From Flammeovirgaceae bacterium UBA4659 (lineage in GTDB: Bacteria; Bacteroidota; Bacteroidia; Cytophagales; Cyclobacteriaceae), in contig DHLV01000171.1 in the NCBI GenBank assembly GCA_002405445.1, positions 1-24,150 on the forward strand: a stretch of DNA of 24,150 nt, read 5' to 3'. Made by a program: the position numbers and the translations under genes. Each line of letters opens with the position of its first letter. Within the stretch, counting starts at the first letter, position 1. Below, piece by piece: positions 1 to 12,104 of this stretch. Under the pieces are notes generated by a model, which saw only the letters and a program-made list of their open reading frames with translations, did not search any database and was not told where the DNA came from.

Positions 1-70
1 TAAATACGGGCTTATCACTTTTAAGTGTGTCATCGAATGTGGCGTCTGTTAGTTCTAAGGTTTTTCCCAT
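1..70 (-). CDS. trxA: Thioredoxin, N-terminal fragment cut by the window edge
   Basis: The minus strand from ATG at 70 reads MGKTLELTDATFDDTLKSDK followed by PVF and then runs off the left edge. This is the usual start of a cytoplasmic thioredoxin, where the S-D-K-P-V stretch leads into the first buried strand just before the WCGPC redox motif. The motif itself lies outside the window. The gene begins 44 bases after the dnaE stop and on the same strand, so it is probably co-transcribed with dnaE. Only 23 codons are visible. The identification rests on family resemblance of the N terminus and on the dnaE-thioredoxin neighbourhood, which I recall from other Bacteroidota. Confidence 0.72.
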   Translation of the reverse strand, partial: MGKTLELTDATFDDTLKSDKPVF

Positions 71-114
71 AAAAATATGTTAGTGGTTAATGACGTATGG
101 CTTGTGAAGCGCGG

Positions 115-3100
115 CTAATTCTCTGCTTCAGCCATTTCGAACACAAAGTTAGATGAAATTGTTCCAAGTTCAGCTTTTGCCACAGCATTTATCGCCTGGT
201 CGCTCAGCCAACGCACCTCCTGTTTATCGGTAACCACACCCACTTCCCCGATACGCTTCAGTTCCCTGATCAGCGCATTGGTGGGTTTGATTCGTACCGC
301 GCGTGCCAACAACTCTGCCTGTGCCTCTTGACTTCTCAGGCAAATACGCAGTGCCGCCTGGCCTGCGTTATTCTTACATAATTTGTCAAGGGTGTCAATA
401 AACATTGCATCAATGCTTTCGGCATTGGCACGTAAAGCTAAACCACTCACACGCTTGTTGGCTAATTCATTTAACAGTTCGATCTGGCGGATTTTGAATT
501 CGAGGTTTTGTTCACCCCAGTTTTTGCGCACAACGGTTCCTTCAATAAATAAAAATAGGCCCGGCATCAAAAATGATTTGAACTTGAGGTAATCATCGCT
601 CCACAGTACAAATTCACCTTTTCCGCTATAGTCTTCAATAAAAAGTTTGCCAAATGGCCTACCTGTTTTAGTCATGCGATGTTCTACCGATGCGACAATC
701 CCACCCAATTTGCACTCTTTACCTTCTTTTCCATCAAGGTCAGCTAATTCACTCACCCCTAGGTTACAGAATGTGTCAATTTCAAATTTGAAATTATCAA
801 GTGGGTGGCCCGATATGTACACACCTACCACCTCTTTTTCGAAATGAAGTTTTTCGATTTCGCTGAAGGGCTCAATGGGGTCAACTTTGGGTGGAGGCAT
901 TTGTATGCCCGAGCTCCCTCCGAATAAGCTGCCTTGCGCACTTTGCGTTTCTTGCTGAAGCTTGGCAGCGTATTTGATCACTTTTTCGGTCAGTGAAACA
1001 TCGCCCTCTTTGGCTGCCATGTATTGCCTGCGGTGAAACGCGGTAAAACAATCGAAAGCACCGCTCAAGGCCAGGCACTCAAAGGTTTTCTTGTTGACCG
1101 ACCGTTGGCTCAATCGTTTGGCAAAATCGAAGATGTCCAGAAACGGGCCGTGGGCGTCTCGTTCGTGGATGATGGCCTCTACCGCAGCGTCACCGGCACC
1201 TTTGATGGCACCCAGCCCAAAACGTATCTTGCCTGCCTTGTTCACTTCAAAATAGACGCCTGATTCGTTGACGTGTGGCCCCAGCACTTCGATGTTTTGT
1301 TTGCGACATTCTTCGATGAAGTAAGTGACGTTATCTAAGTTACTCTGCGAATGGGTGAGTACGGCAGCCATGTATTCTGCAGGGTAGTTTGCTTTGAGGT
1401 AAGCGGTTTGGTAAGCGACCAGTGAATAGCACGTAGAATGAGATTTGTTGAACGCATATTGTGCAAATGCCTCCCAATCTTTCCATATTTTTTCTGCGAT
1501 ACGTTCATCATGGCCGTTTTGCTTGCAACCAGCGATGAACTTATCCTTCATTTTGTCAAGCACTTCTTTCTGCTTCTTACCCATGGCTTTGCGCAGCACA
1601 TCTGCATCTCCTTTGCTGAAGTTGGAAAGTTTTTGCGACAGCAACATTACCTGCTCCTGGTACACGGTAATGCCGTAGGTGTCTTTCAAATACTCTTCCA
1701 TCTGCGGTAGATCATACCTGATGGCTTCTTTGCCGTGCTTGCGTGCGATGAAATTGGGTATGTATTCCATGGGGCCCGGGCGGTACAACGCGTTCATCGC
1801 GATGAGGTCTTCGAACTTGTCAGGCTTCAACGCGCGCAGATAACTCTGCATGCCATCCGATTCAAATTGGAAAGTGCCCGTTGTTTCGCCACGCTGGTAG
1901 AGTAGGTATGTTTTGGGGTCGTTCAGTGGCACTTTGTCGATATCGATATCAATACCTTGCCGCTTTTTGATGTTCTTGAGTGCGGTGGTAATAATCGTGA
2001 GTGTGGTTAACCCCAAAAAGTCCATTTTTAGCAAACCGGCATTTTCAACCACGCTGTTGTCGAATTGGGTTACCAGCATGTCTGAATCTTTGGCAGTGGA
2101 CACCGGCACAAAGTTGGTGAGTTCATCGGGCGTGATGATGACACCGCAGGCATGGGTGCCGGTGTTGCGCAAGGAACCCTCCAGCACCACAGCCTGATTG
2201 AGGACCTGCGCTTTCAGGTCTGCACCTTTTTTGATGTCTGCAAGCTCCTTCACGTCTTTGAAGGCACCGGCCAACGTAGTGCCCGGGCGCTCCGGCACCA
2301 ATTTGGCGAGGTTATTTGCGTCTGCTAATGGCAACTCCATCACCCGCGCACAATCGCGTATGGCAGATCTGGCAGCCATTGTTCCATACGTGATAATCTG
2401 AGCAACCTGGCTGTGACCATATTTCTCGATGACGTATTTCAACACTTTGTCTCTGCCCGCATCATCAAAGTCAATATCGATATCTGGCAGCGAAACGCGG
2501 TCAGGATTAAGAAAACGTTCAAAAAGAAGGTCGTAAGCGATGGGATCCACGTTTGTGATACCGATACAGAAAGCAACGGCCGAGCCGGCAGCCGAGCCGC
2601 GCCCTGGGCCTACCGAAACGCCCATCTCACGGGCTTTGCCGGTAAAGTCCTGAACGATCAGAAAATAACCCGGATACCCTGTCTTCTCAATGGTCTCCAA
2701 TTCGAAATCCAGGCGCTCGCGTATCTGCGGGGTAATTTCAGGGTACTTGCGTTTGGCACCTTCGTAAGTCAAGTGCCGCAGGTAGTCATCTTCCGAGCCA
2801 AACTCGGCAGGAATATTGAACTTCGGCAGCAACACATTGCGCTTCAGTTCGTACCTCTCCACCTTGTCGGCAACTTCCTGAAGGGTGTCAATCGACTCCG
2901 GCAAGTCGCGGAAAAGCATCTTCACTTCGTGCTGCGATTTGAAATAGAATTGGTCGTTGGGCAGGCCAAAGCGCGTACCCCTGCCTGAGCCTATCGGTGT
3001 GGATTGAAACTCACCCTCTTTGATGCATAGCAAAACATCATGGGCGTTTGACTCCCCTTTCTCTAAATAGTAACATTCATTGGCAGCAAAATACCTGACA

Positions 3101-4401
3101 TTGTACTTCGCGGCAAACCGCAACAAAGTATCATTCACGCGGTCCTCCTCGGGCATATTGTGCCGGTTCAGTTCAACGTAGAAGTCTTCGCCAAATAAGT
3201 TGTGCCACCATTTGAAAACTTCCTCTGCCTGGCGCTCACCTACGTTGAGAATCAAATAGGGTATTTCACTGTTCAAACTGCCGGTGGTGGCAATCAGTCC
3301 TTCGCTGTATTTTGCGACCAGTTCTTTGTCAATGCGCGGGTAAATGCCGTACAGTCCTTCGATGAAGCCCAGTGAACTAAGTTTTGCCAGGTTTTGGTAT
3401 CCTGTTTTGTTCTTTGCCAGAAGTACTTGTGTATGCCGTTTATCAGGGTTGTCTTTGGTGAATTTATTTTTCTTCCGCTCCTCCGAAATGTAAAACTCGC
3501 ATCCCACAATCGGTTTGATGTTATGTTTTAACGCTTCGCTCACAAACTTGAACGCACCGTACATATTTCCGAAGTCGGTGAGGGCAATGGCCTCCATGTT
3601 TTCGGCTTTCGCTTTCGCGATGAGCTCAGCAATGTCGGGCACGGCTTGCAAAACTGAATACTGCGAGTGGACATGAAGGTGGAAGAACGGTTTTTCGCTC
3701 ACGCGTTGTTCGACATGGCCTTCGTATGCAACACGCTGTGCTTGCTCGCGCTTGCTCGCGTTGCCCGTCTCCAGGTGGGGAGCTTCATATTCAATTTCGT
3801 TAACAGGCGTTGCATCAAACGGACTGATGACTTTCTTTGCCATCAAACCAAAAAAAGATCTTGCCGTGGCATCGACATCGTATGCGGCATCATGGGCATC
3901 ATCAAAACCGTGCCCAAAAAGTTTTTGGTGCAGTTCACTCAGTTTGGGCAACTTTAATCGGCCGCCAATGCCACCTGCCAGCTGGCAATAATCGATCGAG
4001 GCTACGCAAGTATCAAGGCGTACAAGCGATAAAAACTTTTCAGGGTCGATACGTTGGCGGAGCATTTCTGCGCCAATGATGTTGATATCGAACTCTATGT
4101 TGTGACCGACCAATTGTTGGGTCTTTTCCAAGTCACCTGCAAAAACATTCAACACTTCAACCAATGCACGTCCCTCTTTGATCGCACGCTCGGTGGATAT
4201 GCCGTGCACTTGTTCTGCTTTAAATGGGATATCAAAGCCTTCCGGCCGCACGATGTAGTTATGGTGTGTCAGCAGTTTTCCACCGGCATCGTGCAGTTGC
4301 CACGCAATTTGTACCAAACGAGGCCAATTTTCGAGGTCAGATAATGGGGCAGTCTTGTTTCTCGGAATACCGGTGGTTTCCGTGTCGAAAATCAGATACA
4401 T
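115..4401 (-). CDS. dnaE: DNA polymerase III alpha subunit with N-terminal DEDDh proofreading exonuclease
   Basis: This is the replicative polymerase catalytic subunit, about 1428 aa. Numbering below counts from an in-frame TTG at 4407, two codons before the ATG at 4401 that I prefer as start. Residues 1-190 are a DEDDh exonuclease: D-T-E-T at 8-11, H-N-I-E-F-D ending at D107, and H172 to D177 in HDAAYD. The PHP domain starts near 241 with FHLHVHSQYS. The polymerase core has VGPGRGSAAGS near 599 and the catalytic PDIDIDFDD at 641-649. Towards the C terminus there is an OB-fold (GGIVASVEHRMTKTGRPFGK). Standard DnaE is about 1160 aa and lacks the exonuclease, so the extra length is the proofreading fusion. 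PolC differs in placing the exonuclease inside PHP. trxA follows downstream. Confidence 0.97.
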   Translation of the reverse strand: MYLIFDTETTGIPRNKTAPLSDLENWPRLVQIAWQLHDAGGKLLTHHNYIVRPEGFDIPFKAEQVHGISTERAIKEGRALVEVLNVFAGDLEKTQQLVGHNIEFDINIIGAEMLRQRIDPEKFLSLVRLDTCVASIDYCQLAGGIGGRLKLPKLSELHQKLFGHGFDDAHDAAYDVDATARSFFGLMAKKVISPFDATPVNEIEYEAPHLETGNASKREQAQRVAYEGHVEQRVSEKPFFHLHVHSQYSVLQAVPDIAELIAKAKAENMEAIALTDFGNMYGAFKFVSEALKHNIKPIVGCEFYISEERKKNKFTKDNPDKRHTQVLLAKNKTGYQNLAKLSSLGFIEGLYGIYPRIDKELVAKYSEGLIATTGSLNSEIPYLILNVGERQAEEVFKWWHNLFGEDFYVELNRHNMPEEDRVNDTLLRFAAKYNVRYFAANECYYLEKGESNAHDVLLCIKEGEFQSTPIGSGRGTRFGLPNDQFYFKSQHEVKMLFRDLPESIDTLQEVADKVERYELKRNVLLPKFNIPAEFGSEDDYLRHLTYEGAKRKYPEITPQIRERLDFELETIEKTGYPGYFLIVQDFTGKAREMGVSVGPGRGSAAGSAVAFCIGITNVDPIAYDLLFERFLNPDRVSLPDIDIDFDDAGRDKVLKYVIEKYGHSQVAQIITYGTMAARSAIRDCARVMELPLADANNLAKLVPERPGTTLAGAFKDVKELADIKKGADLKAQVLNQAVVLEGSLRNTGTHACGVIITPDELTNFVPVSTAKDSDMLVTQFDNSVVENAGLLKMDFLGLTTLTIITTALKNIKKRQGIDIDIDKVPLNDPKTYLLYQRGETTGTFQFESDGMQSYLRALKPDKFEDLIAMNALYRPGPMEYIPNFIARKHGKEAIRYDLPQMEEYLKDTYGITVYQEQVMLLSQKLSNFSKGDADVLRKAMGKKQKEVLDKMKDKFIAGCKQNGHDERIAEKIWKDWEAFAQYAFNKSHSTCYSLVAYQTAYLKANYPAEYMAAVLTHSQSNLDNVTYFIEECRKQNIEVLGPHVNESGVYFEVNKAGKIRFGLGAIKGAGDAAVEAIIHERDAHGPFLDIFDFAKRLSQRSVNKKTFECLALSGAFDCFTAFHRRQYMAAKEGDVSLTEKVIKYAAKLQQETQSAQGSLFGGSSGIQMPPPKVDPIEPFSEIEKLHFEKEVVGVYISGHPLDNFKFEIDTFCNLGVSELADLDGKEGKECKLGGIVASVEHRMTKTGRPFGKLFIEDYSGKGEFVLWSDDYLKFKSFLMPGLFLFIEGTVVRKNWGEQNLEFKIRQIELLNELANKRVSGLALRANAESIDAMFIDTLDKLCKNNAGQAALRICLRSQEAQAELLARAVRIKPTNALIRELKRIGEVGVVTDKQEVRWLSDQAINAVAKAELGTISSNFVFEMAEAEN

Positions 4402-4502
4402 GTGCAATAGTGGTTGCTACGGTAAATGTAATCGCAAATTATGCAATAGAAATGCACAGTGCACGAACTGCCGATTGAAATACATGATTTCAGCATGTGC
4501 GC

Positions 4503-4535
4503 ACAAAAAATGCCTCGGTTTATCGCAAGGCATTG
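4503..4535 (-). terminator. Hairpin with T tract on the minus strand, upstream of dnaE
   Basis: On the minus strand ATGCCT (4533-4528) pairs with AGGCAT (4515-4510), with a 12-base loop, and six T follow (4510-4505). The outer bases GCACAA/TTGTGC can also pair around a four-base bulge. It lies about 100 bases before the dnaE start, so it would end a minus-strand transcript coming from the gene-free region, or act as a leader attenuator of dnaE. The stem is short. Confidence 0.45.
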
Positions 4536-4912
4536 TGCTTGCATGCGTAATTTAAAAAGTGGGTCAGCAAGTGTGATCTTGGGCCGTGGTACGCTGATGG
4601 GCGACTCCGGAATTTCCAAATTGGGATTTTTTTTCTTGATTCTTGGACGAAAACATCTTCTGGTATATAATTATAATACTGATAATCAAACAGTTAAAAA
4701 AATGGATGTTGATTTGGTCGATCGTTAGCAATATTTCATGTTGCGATGGTATCAGTTCGAGAGAAGGTTTGGCCATTTTTCAAAAGAGAGTGGCTCTAGC
4801 GTGTGTTGATCATGGCAATGAGTTGTGATTCTTAACACTTTCGGGCTGCAGCGTGGCGATTAAGAAGTATTGGGGATAACTCTGTCTAGGAGTGTTTGGT
4901 TTGTTAAAAAAG

Positions 4913-4943
4913 CACTGCGCTGAGAGGCGTGGTGTTTTTTTTT
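4913..4943 (+). terminator. Rho-independent terminator-like hairpin ahead of sdhC
   Basis: CACTGCGC at 4913-4920 pairs along all eight positions (two G-T wobbles) with GCGTGGTG at 4927-4934, with loop TGAGAG. A run of nine T follows (4935-4943) and six A precede it. No plus-strand gene ends upstream of it, so it either ends an unannotated transcript or blocks read-through into sdhC, whose start is about 110 bases further on. Confidence 0.65.
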
Positions 4944-5016
4944 GCTTCGTTGATAAATCGTGCAATTACCAAATAGCAAGTGATCTTTCAGACGAATCTA
5001 ATTGCTTAGTACTTTT

Positions 5017-5046
5017 TTGCAGTTTATTTTTGACGACTTATAAAGT
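5017..5046 (+). promoter_or_regulatory. Possible sdhC promoter (Bacteroidota type)
   Basis: A TTG at 5017-5019 is followed after exactly 19 bases by TATAAAG at 5039-5045. The spacing fits the Bacteroidota TTG-N19-TAnnTTTG pattern, but the second box matches only in its TA and final G. It would leave a very short leader before the ATG at 5056. Weak call. Confidence 0.3.
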
Positions 5047-5055
5047 TGCGCACGT

Positions 5056-5733
5056 ATGAAGTGGTTCATCGATTTATTTTCCAGCACCTTGGGCCGCAAG
5101 GTGGTGGTGGCTCTAACGGGTATTTTCATCATTCTTTTTCTGGCTGTGCATTTGGCCGGCAACCTCCAATTGTTGAAAGACGATGGAGGCGAATCGTTTA
5201 ACGTGTATGCCTACTTCATGACGCACAACCCGCTCATCAAAACGATTTCGTACGTGAACTATGCATTTTTCCTGGCGCACATCGGTTGGGCAGTGGCACT
5301 CACAATTTACAACCGCAAAGCCCGCGGCAGCGAAGGTTACGCAGTAACTTCTTCAAAGTCATCTATTTGGTCATCGCGCAATATGGGTTTTTTGGGCACT
5401 ATCATTTTTGTTTTTTTGGTGGTTCACATGCGGCAGTTTTGGGGCCAGATGCACTTTGGCGACATGGGTATAAAAACTTATGGAACTCAGCAGGTGAAGG
5501 ATCTTTACACTACGGTAGCCAATGCCTTTGCTGATCCGTTGTACGTTGTATTGTACTGCATTAGCATGGTAGCAATCGCCTTCCACCTGTGGCATGGTTT
5601 TGCCAGCGCATTTCAGACGCTTGGGCTAAACCATATCAAGTATAATCCTGTTATAAACTTTGTAGGGAAAACTTTTGCAGTGGTGGTGCCTGCGTTGTTT
5701 GCGCTCATTCCGATTATGATGTTTTTTGTTTAA
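5056..5733 (+). CDS. sdhC: Succinate dehydrogenase cytochrome b subunit
   Basis: This is the membrane anchor of complex II, 225 aa, of the single-subunit cytochrome b558 type that carries two haems and passes electrons to menaquinone in Bacteroidota. About five hydrophobic segments are visible (roughly 15-34, 62-84, 110-128, 160-182 and 200-225). Candidate haem-ligand histidines lie inside or at the edge of helices: H32 (VHLAGNL), H75 (LAHIGW), H124 (VVHMR), and H177/H180 (FHLWHGFASAFQTLG). The ATG at 5056 gives the expected N terminus. It is the first gene of sdhC-sdhA-sdhB, with 40 bases to sdhA. No separate sdhD is present, as expected for this class. Confidence 0.95.
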   Translation: MKWFIDLFSSTLGRKVVVALTGIFIILFLAVHLAGNLQLLKDDGGESFNVYAYFMTHNPLIKTISYVNYAFFLAHIGWAVALTIYNRKARGSEGYAVTSSKSSIWSSRNMGFLGTIIFVFLVVHMRQFWGQMHFGDMGIKTYGTQQVKDLYTTVANAFADPLYVVLYCISMVAIAFHLWHGFASAFQTLGLNHIKYNPVINFVGKTFAVVVPALFALIPIMMFFV

Positions 5734-5773
5734 GAAATTAGAATCTAATAACTAAATTTTTCAACCGTTTACC

Positions 5774-7696
5774 ATGAAACTCGATTCTAAAATTCCAGAA
5801 GGTCCCTTGGCGGAAAAATGGACGAAGCACAAATTCAATTTGAAGTTGGTGAATCCCGCCAATAAACGGAAGTATGATGTGATTGTGGTAGGCACAGGCC
5901 TTGCAGGTGCCTCTGCGGCAGCGTCTTTGGGTGAATTGGGCTACAATGTAAAGGCTTTTTGTTTTCAGGATAGTCCGCGAAGGGCACATAGTATTGCCGC
6001 CCAGGGTGGCATCAATGCTGCAAAAAACTATCAAAACGATGGCGACAGTATTTACCGTTTGTTTTACGATACCATCAAGGGAGGTGACTACCGAGCACGC
6101 GAAGGAAATGTGTATCGGCTGGCAGAGGTGAGTGTGGACATTATTGATCAATGTGTAGCACAGGGTGTTCCGTTTGCGCGTGAGTATGGCGGTTTGCTGG
6201 CCAACCGATCCTTTGGCGGAGCGCAAGTTTCGCGCACGTTTTATGCACGTGGCCAAACAGGGCAGCAGCTGTTACTGGGTGCCTATGGTGCATTGAATCG
6301 CCAAATTGCCAATGGTAAAGTAAAAATGTACAACCGCACCGAAATGCTCGATGTGGTGATAGTCGATGGAAAAGCGCGTGGTATTGTAACCCGCAACCTG
6401 ATTACCGGAAAAATTGAAACACACAGTGCACACGCTGTGCTGCTTTGCACCGGTGGCTACGGGAATGTGTTTTACCTGTCTACTAATGCCAAGGGCTCAA
6501 ACGTTACCGCTGCCTGGCGCGCTCACAAGAAAGGTGCCCTCTTTGGAAATCCGTGCTTTACCCAAATTCATCCCACCTGCATTCCGGTTTCGGGAGACCA
6601 CCAATCGAAGCTGACGCTGATGTCTGAATCGCTGCGCAACGATGGGCGGGTGTGGGTGCCCAAAAAGGCTATGCCCGGTTTAAAGGGTCTTGACGCCATG
6701 AAGGTTCCTGAATCCGAGCGCGATTATTTCCTTGAGAGAAAATATCCTTCTTTTGGGAACCTCGTACCCCGCGATGTGGCATCGCGCAATGCAAAAATTG
6801 TTTGCGATGAAGGAAGAGGTGTTGGCTCAGGCCTCGCAGTCTTTTTGGATTTCACCGATGCCATCAAGCGCGATGGGGAAGATACCATCCGTGCAAAATA
6901 TGGAAACCTGTTCGATATGTACGCGCAGATCACCGGTGAAAACCCGTACAAGTCGCCCATGATGATTTATCCTGCCGTACACTATACCATGGGTGGTCTT
7001 TGGGTAGATTATAATTTGATGACAAGTGTGCCAGGGCTTTATGCGCTGGGTGAAGCCAACTTCTCTGACCATGGTGCCAACAGGCTGGGTGCGAGTGCCC
7101 TCATGCAGGGTTTGGCCGATGGTTATTTCGTAATCCCGTACACCATTGGTGACTATCTGGCGAACATCGGATGGAATGATAAAGTGGGCACAGACCATCC
7201 CGCTTTTAATGAAGCTGTGCAACACGCAGAGGAGCGCATGAAAAAGTTGGTCAACATTAAAGGAAAGAAGACAGTGGATGAGTTCCACCGACAATTGGGG
7301 TTAACGATGTGGGAATACTGTGGCATGAGCCGCAGTGAGCCTGGCTTGTTGAAGGCCAAAAAGATCATTCAGGATTTGAAAGCCGAGTTTTGGTCGAATG
7401 TCAATGTTCTGGGAGGTACCGGTGAACTCAACCAGGAACTCGAAAAGGCCAACCGCGTGGCCGATTTCATTGAGTTAGGTGAGTTGATGGTCGATGACGC
7501 ACTCAATCGTTCAGAATCATGTGGCGGCCACTTCCGCGAGGAATCACAAACACCCGAGGGTGAGGCCATGCGAAAAGATGATGAGTACGCTTATGTAGCT
7601 GCCTGGGAGTATAAGGGAGACAACCAGCCCGAGGCTTTGCACAAGGAAGAACTCAGGTTTGAAAATGTAAAACTGACACAACGTAGTTATAAATAA
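5774..7696 (+). CDS. sdhA: Succinate dehydrogenase flavoprotein subunit
   Basis: This catalytic subunit oxidises succinate to fumarate, 640 aa, on the cytoplasmic face of complex II. The dinucleotide-binding motif [10 protein letters not shown] starts at G40. H72 in HSIAAQGG is the expected covalent FAD attachment site. FTQIHPTC and [12 protein letters not shown] belong to the substrate/FAD-binding core, and [20 protein letters not shown] is the conserved C-terminal FAD motif. The length and sequence fit the Bacillus/Wolinella-like class (about 640 aa) rather than the E. coli class (about 590 aa). The gene is followed by a 73-base spacer containing long inverted repeats before sdhB, whereas sdhC-sdhA is tightly spaced. 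Confidence 0.97.
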   Translation: MKLDSKIPEGPLAEKWTKHKFNLKLVNPANKRKYDVIVVGTGLAGASAAASLGELGYNVKAFCFQDSPRRAHSIAAQGGINAAKNYQNDGDSIYRLFYDTIKGGDYRAREGNVYRLAEVSVDIIDQCVAQGVPFAREYGGLLANRSFGGAQVSRTFYARGQTGQQLLLGAYGALNRQIANGKVKMYNRTEMLDVVIVDGKARGIVTRNLITGKIETHSAHAVLLCTGGYGNVFYLSTNAKGSNVTAAWRAHKKGALFGNPCFTQIHPTCIPVSGDHQSKLTLMSESLRNDGRVWVPKKAMPGLKGLDAMKVPESERDYFLERKYPSFGNLVPRDVASRNAKIVCDEGRGVGSGLAVFLDFTDAIKRDGEDTIRAKYGNLFDMYAQITGENPYKSPMMIYPAVHYTMGGLWVDYNLMTSVPGLYALGEANFSDHGANRLGASALMQGLADGYFVIPYTIGDYLANIGWNDKVGTDHPAFNEAVQHAEERMKKLVNIKGKKTVDEFHRQLGLTMWEYCGMSRSEPGLLKAKKIIQDLKAEFWSNVNVLGGTGELNQELEKANRVADFIELGELMVDDALNRSESCGGHFREESQTPEGEAMRKDDEYAYVAAWEYKGDNQPEALHKEELRFENVKLTQRSYK

Positions 7697-7697
7697 T

Positions 7698-7747
7698 GTG
7701 TTGACGTTTTGATGTGTTGATGTGCAAACGTCAACACATCAAAACGT
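7698..7747. repeat. Two mutually exclusive long hairpins in the sdhA-sdhB spacer
   Basis: A perfect 17-bp inverted repeat has arms at 7704-7720 (ACGTTTTGATGTGTTGA) and 7731-7747, with a 10-base loop. An overlapping perfect 12-bp inverted repeat has arms GTGTTGACGTTT at 7698-7709 and AAACGTCAACAC at 7726-7737. The two share sequence, so only one can form at a time. The spacer is built from variations of GATGTGTTGA. It could be an mRNA element setting the sdhA/sdhB ratio or a copy of a dispersed intergenic palindrome. Confidence 0.85.
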
Positions 7748-7769
7748 GAGCACCTCAACACTTTAAAAT

Positions 7770-8537
7770 ATGAACGTAACAGTAAAAGTTTGGAGACAAA
7801 AGGACAACTCAGCAAAGGGTGCCTTCAAGTCGTATGCGGTGCATGCATCACCTGATATGTCATTTCTGGAGATGATGGATGTGTTGAACAGCGACCTGAT
7901 CAAAAAAGGTGAAGAGCCGATCGCTTTCGATCATGATTGCCGCGAAGGTATTTGTGGTATGTGCAGTTTATACATTAACGGACATCCACATGGTCCGCTG
8001 CAAACGACCACGTGCCAGTTGCACATGCGTTCGTTCAACGATGGCGAAACCATTACCGTTGAACCCTGGAGAGCAAAAGCTTTCCCCGTCATCAAGGATT
8101 TGGTGGTTGATCGTTCGGCATTCGACCGCATTCAACAGGCAGGCGGATATGTAAATATCAACACGGGCGGGGTTCCTGACGCAAATGAAATACCGATCCC
8201 AAAGAAAGTGGCAGACGAGGCATTTGATGCTGCTACTTGCATTGGGTGCGGTGCCTGCGTGGCTGCTTGCAAGAATGCCTCTGCGATGCTGTTTGTGAGT
8301 GCGAAGGTTTCTCAGTTTGCTTTGCTGCCCCAGGGGCAAGTGGAGCGTAAAGAACGCGTGGAAAGAATGGTTGCTCAAATGGATGCAGAGGGTTTTGGTG
8401 CTTGCACCAACACCAAAGCGTGCGAAGCCGAATGCCCTAAAGGCATTAGCGTGACCAACATCGCCCGCATGAACCGAGAGTACTTTGGCGCGATGCTCAG
8501 CTCGTATGAAGTTGCCGGTGGCGGGGGAGAAGGCTAA
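7770..8537 (+). CDS. sdhB: Succinate dehydrogenase iron-sulfur subunit
   Basis: This is the electron-transfer subunit of complex II, 255 aa, linking the FAD of SdhA to the haems of SdhC. The N-terminal plant-ferredoxin-like domain has C57, C62, C65 and C82 for the 2Fe-2S cluster ([19 protein letters not shown]). The C-terminal domain has C157, C160, C163 and C167 ([11 protein letters not shown]) plus C212, C218 and C222 ([15 protein letters not shown]) for the 4Fe-4S and the third cluster. The ATG at 7770 gives a full-length N terminus. It is the last gene of the operon, with a hairpin terminator 20 bases after the stop. Confidence 0.97.
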   Translation: MNVTVKVWRQKDNSAKGAFKSYAVHASPDMSFLEMMDVLNSDLIKKGEEPIAFDHDCREGICGMCSLYINGHPHGPLQTTTCQLHMRSFNDGETITVEPWRAKAFPVIKDLVVDRSAFDRIQQAGGYVNINTGGVPDANEIPIPKKVADEAFDAATCIGCGACVAACKNASAMLFVSAKVSQFALLPQGQVERKERVERMVAQMDAEGFGACTNTKACEAECPKGISVTNIARMNREYFGAMLSSYEVAGGGGEG

Positions 8538-8556
8538 GGCAAATACTACAAAGCGA

Positions 8557-8578
8557 AGCCCGGCAAATGCCGGGTTTT
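8557..8578 (+). terminator. Terminator between convergent sdhB and dapA
   Basis: GCCCGGC (8558-8564) pairs with GCCGGGT (8569-8575) around the loop AAAT. Four T follow on the plus strand (8575-8578). It sits between convergent genes, 20 bases after sdhB and directly before the dapA stop, so it probably serves the sdh operon. The minus-strand side lacks a T tract. Confidence 0.7.
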
Positions 8579-8583
8579 CCGTT

Positions 8584-9455
8584 TCAGGGGAGTGTCTTTC
8601 TCAATTGCGCAATTCTCTTGCCAAGTGCTGCGGAGGCCTTAGTCAAAGGTAATCGAACTTCACCATTTCCGATTCCAATCAACTTCAACAAATGCTTGAT
8701 GCCTACAGGATTGCCTTCCTCATACATTGGTCCGTTGATTTCAAGTAATTTGAATGCTTCCAATTGAGCTTTGGTGTGTTGGCCAGACAACCAATTCGAT
8801 CTCATGTTCTTAAACACCATGGGCATTGCGTTTGCCAATACTGATATGATGCCCACCCCGCCAAGGGCATAGATGGGCAAAGTCAGCAAGTCGTCACCGG
8901 AAATCAACATAAAGTCCTGCGGCTTTCGTTTTGCAATGACCATGCACTGCTCAAGGTTGCCGCTTGCTTCTTTGATGCCGATGATGTTCTTGTGTTGCGC
9001 AAGACGTAGTGTGGTGTTCGCAGATAGGTTAGAGGAAGTTCGGCCGGGTACGTTGTACAAAATTATTGGTTTTGCACTTGCATTGGCCACGGCAACAAAG
9101 TGTTGATAAATTCCCTCTTGTGACGGCTTGTTGTAGTAGGGGCTTACTGACAACACAGCCGTTACACCACTCAGGTCCGTTGACTGTAACTCATTCACCA
9201 CCTCCAGTGTATTGTTTCCGCCAATGCCATACACAATGGGCAAACGCTTGGGATTGTTTTGGAGAACAAAATTCAGCACCAACCTCTTCTCATCCTTTGT
9301 GAGCGTAGCAGACTCACCCGTGGTACCCATCACGACAAAATATTCGACACCCCGGGCAGTGTGGGTCAACAACTTCTTTAACGCTGTAAAGTCAATACGC
9401 TGGCCGCTGGATTGAAAGGGCGTCACCAGTGCCACGCCTGTGCCGTGTAGCTTTT

Positions 9456-9459
<4 letters not shown>
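8584..9459 (-). CDS. dapA: 4-hydroxy-tetrahydrodipicolinate synthase
   Basis: The enzyme condenses pyruvate with aspartate semialdehyde, the committed step of lysine and diaminopimelate synthesis. The protein is 291 aa, a normal length for this (beta/alpha)8 family. Visible active-site residues are T46-T47 in GTTGES, Y109 in SPYYNKPS, Y135 and R140 in YNVPGR, and the Schiff-base lysine K163 in GIKEASGNLEQ. The ATG at 9459 overlaps the stop of the upstream DUF6913 gene by four bases (ATGA), which suggests translational coupling. It ends the minus-strand run that begins with gltA or ligA. Confidence 0.96.
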
Positions 9460-12067
<2,608 letters not shown>

Positions 12068-12104
12068 TTAAGTAGGTAAATGTAGCAAATACGCAAAAGC
12101 AAAA

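Larger units (their letters stand above)
4402..5055. other. Gene-free divergent region between dnaE and sdhC
   Basis: This is 654 bp between two divergently transcribed genes. No open frame here looks like a real protein, and no tRNA or recognised riboswitch is visible. It holds a hairpin followed by six T on the minus strand near 4503-4535 and a strong hairpin with a long T tract on the plus strand at 4913-4943. Both fire outward, so the 4540-4910 interior is insulated from dnaE and sdhC. A T-rich, then very A+T-rich stretch lies at 4627-4700. An unrecognised small RNA in the interior is possible but not shown. Confidence 0.6.

Noticed and set aside
383..4344. Several plus-strand open frames inside dnaE (for example 2413-2988, 191 codons)
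   Set aside because: They lie opposite a well-conserved gene, have no family resemblance and arise from codon composition of dnaE.
4459..4828. Overlapping small frames in the dnaE-sdhC gap
   Set aside because: Low-complexity or nonsense-like translations, no conserved motif, both strands open at once; A+T-rich non-coding sequence explains them.
5738..6256. Minus-strand 172-codon frame opposite sdhA
   Set aside because: Shadow of the conserved SdhA N-terminal region; no start context or motif.
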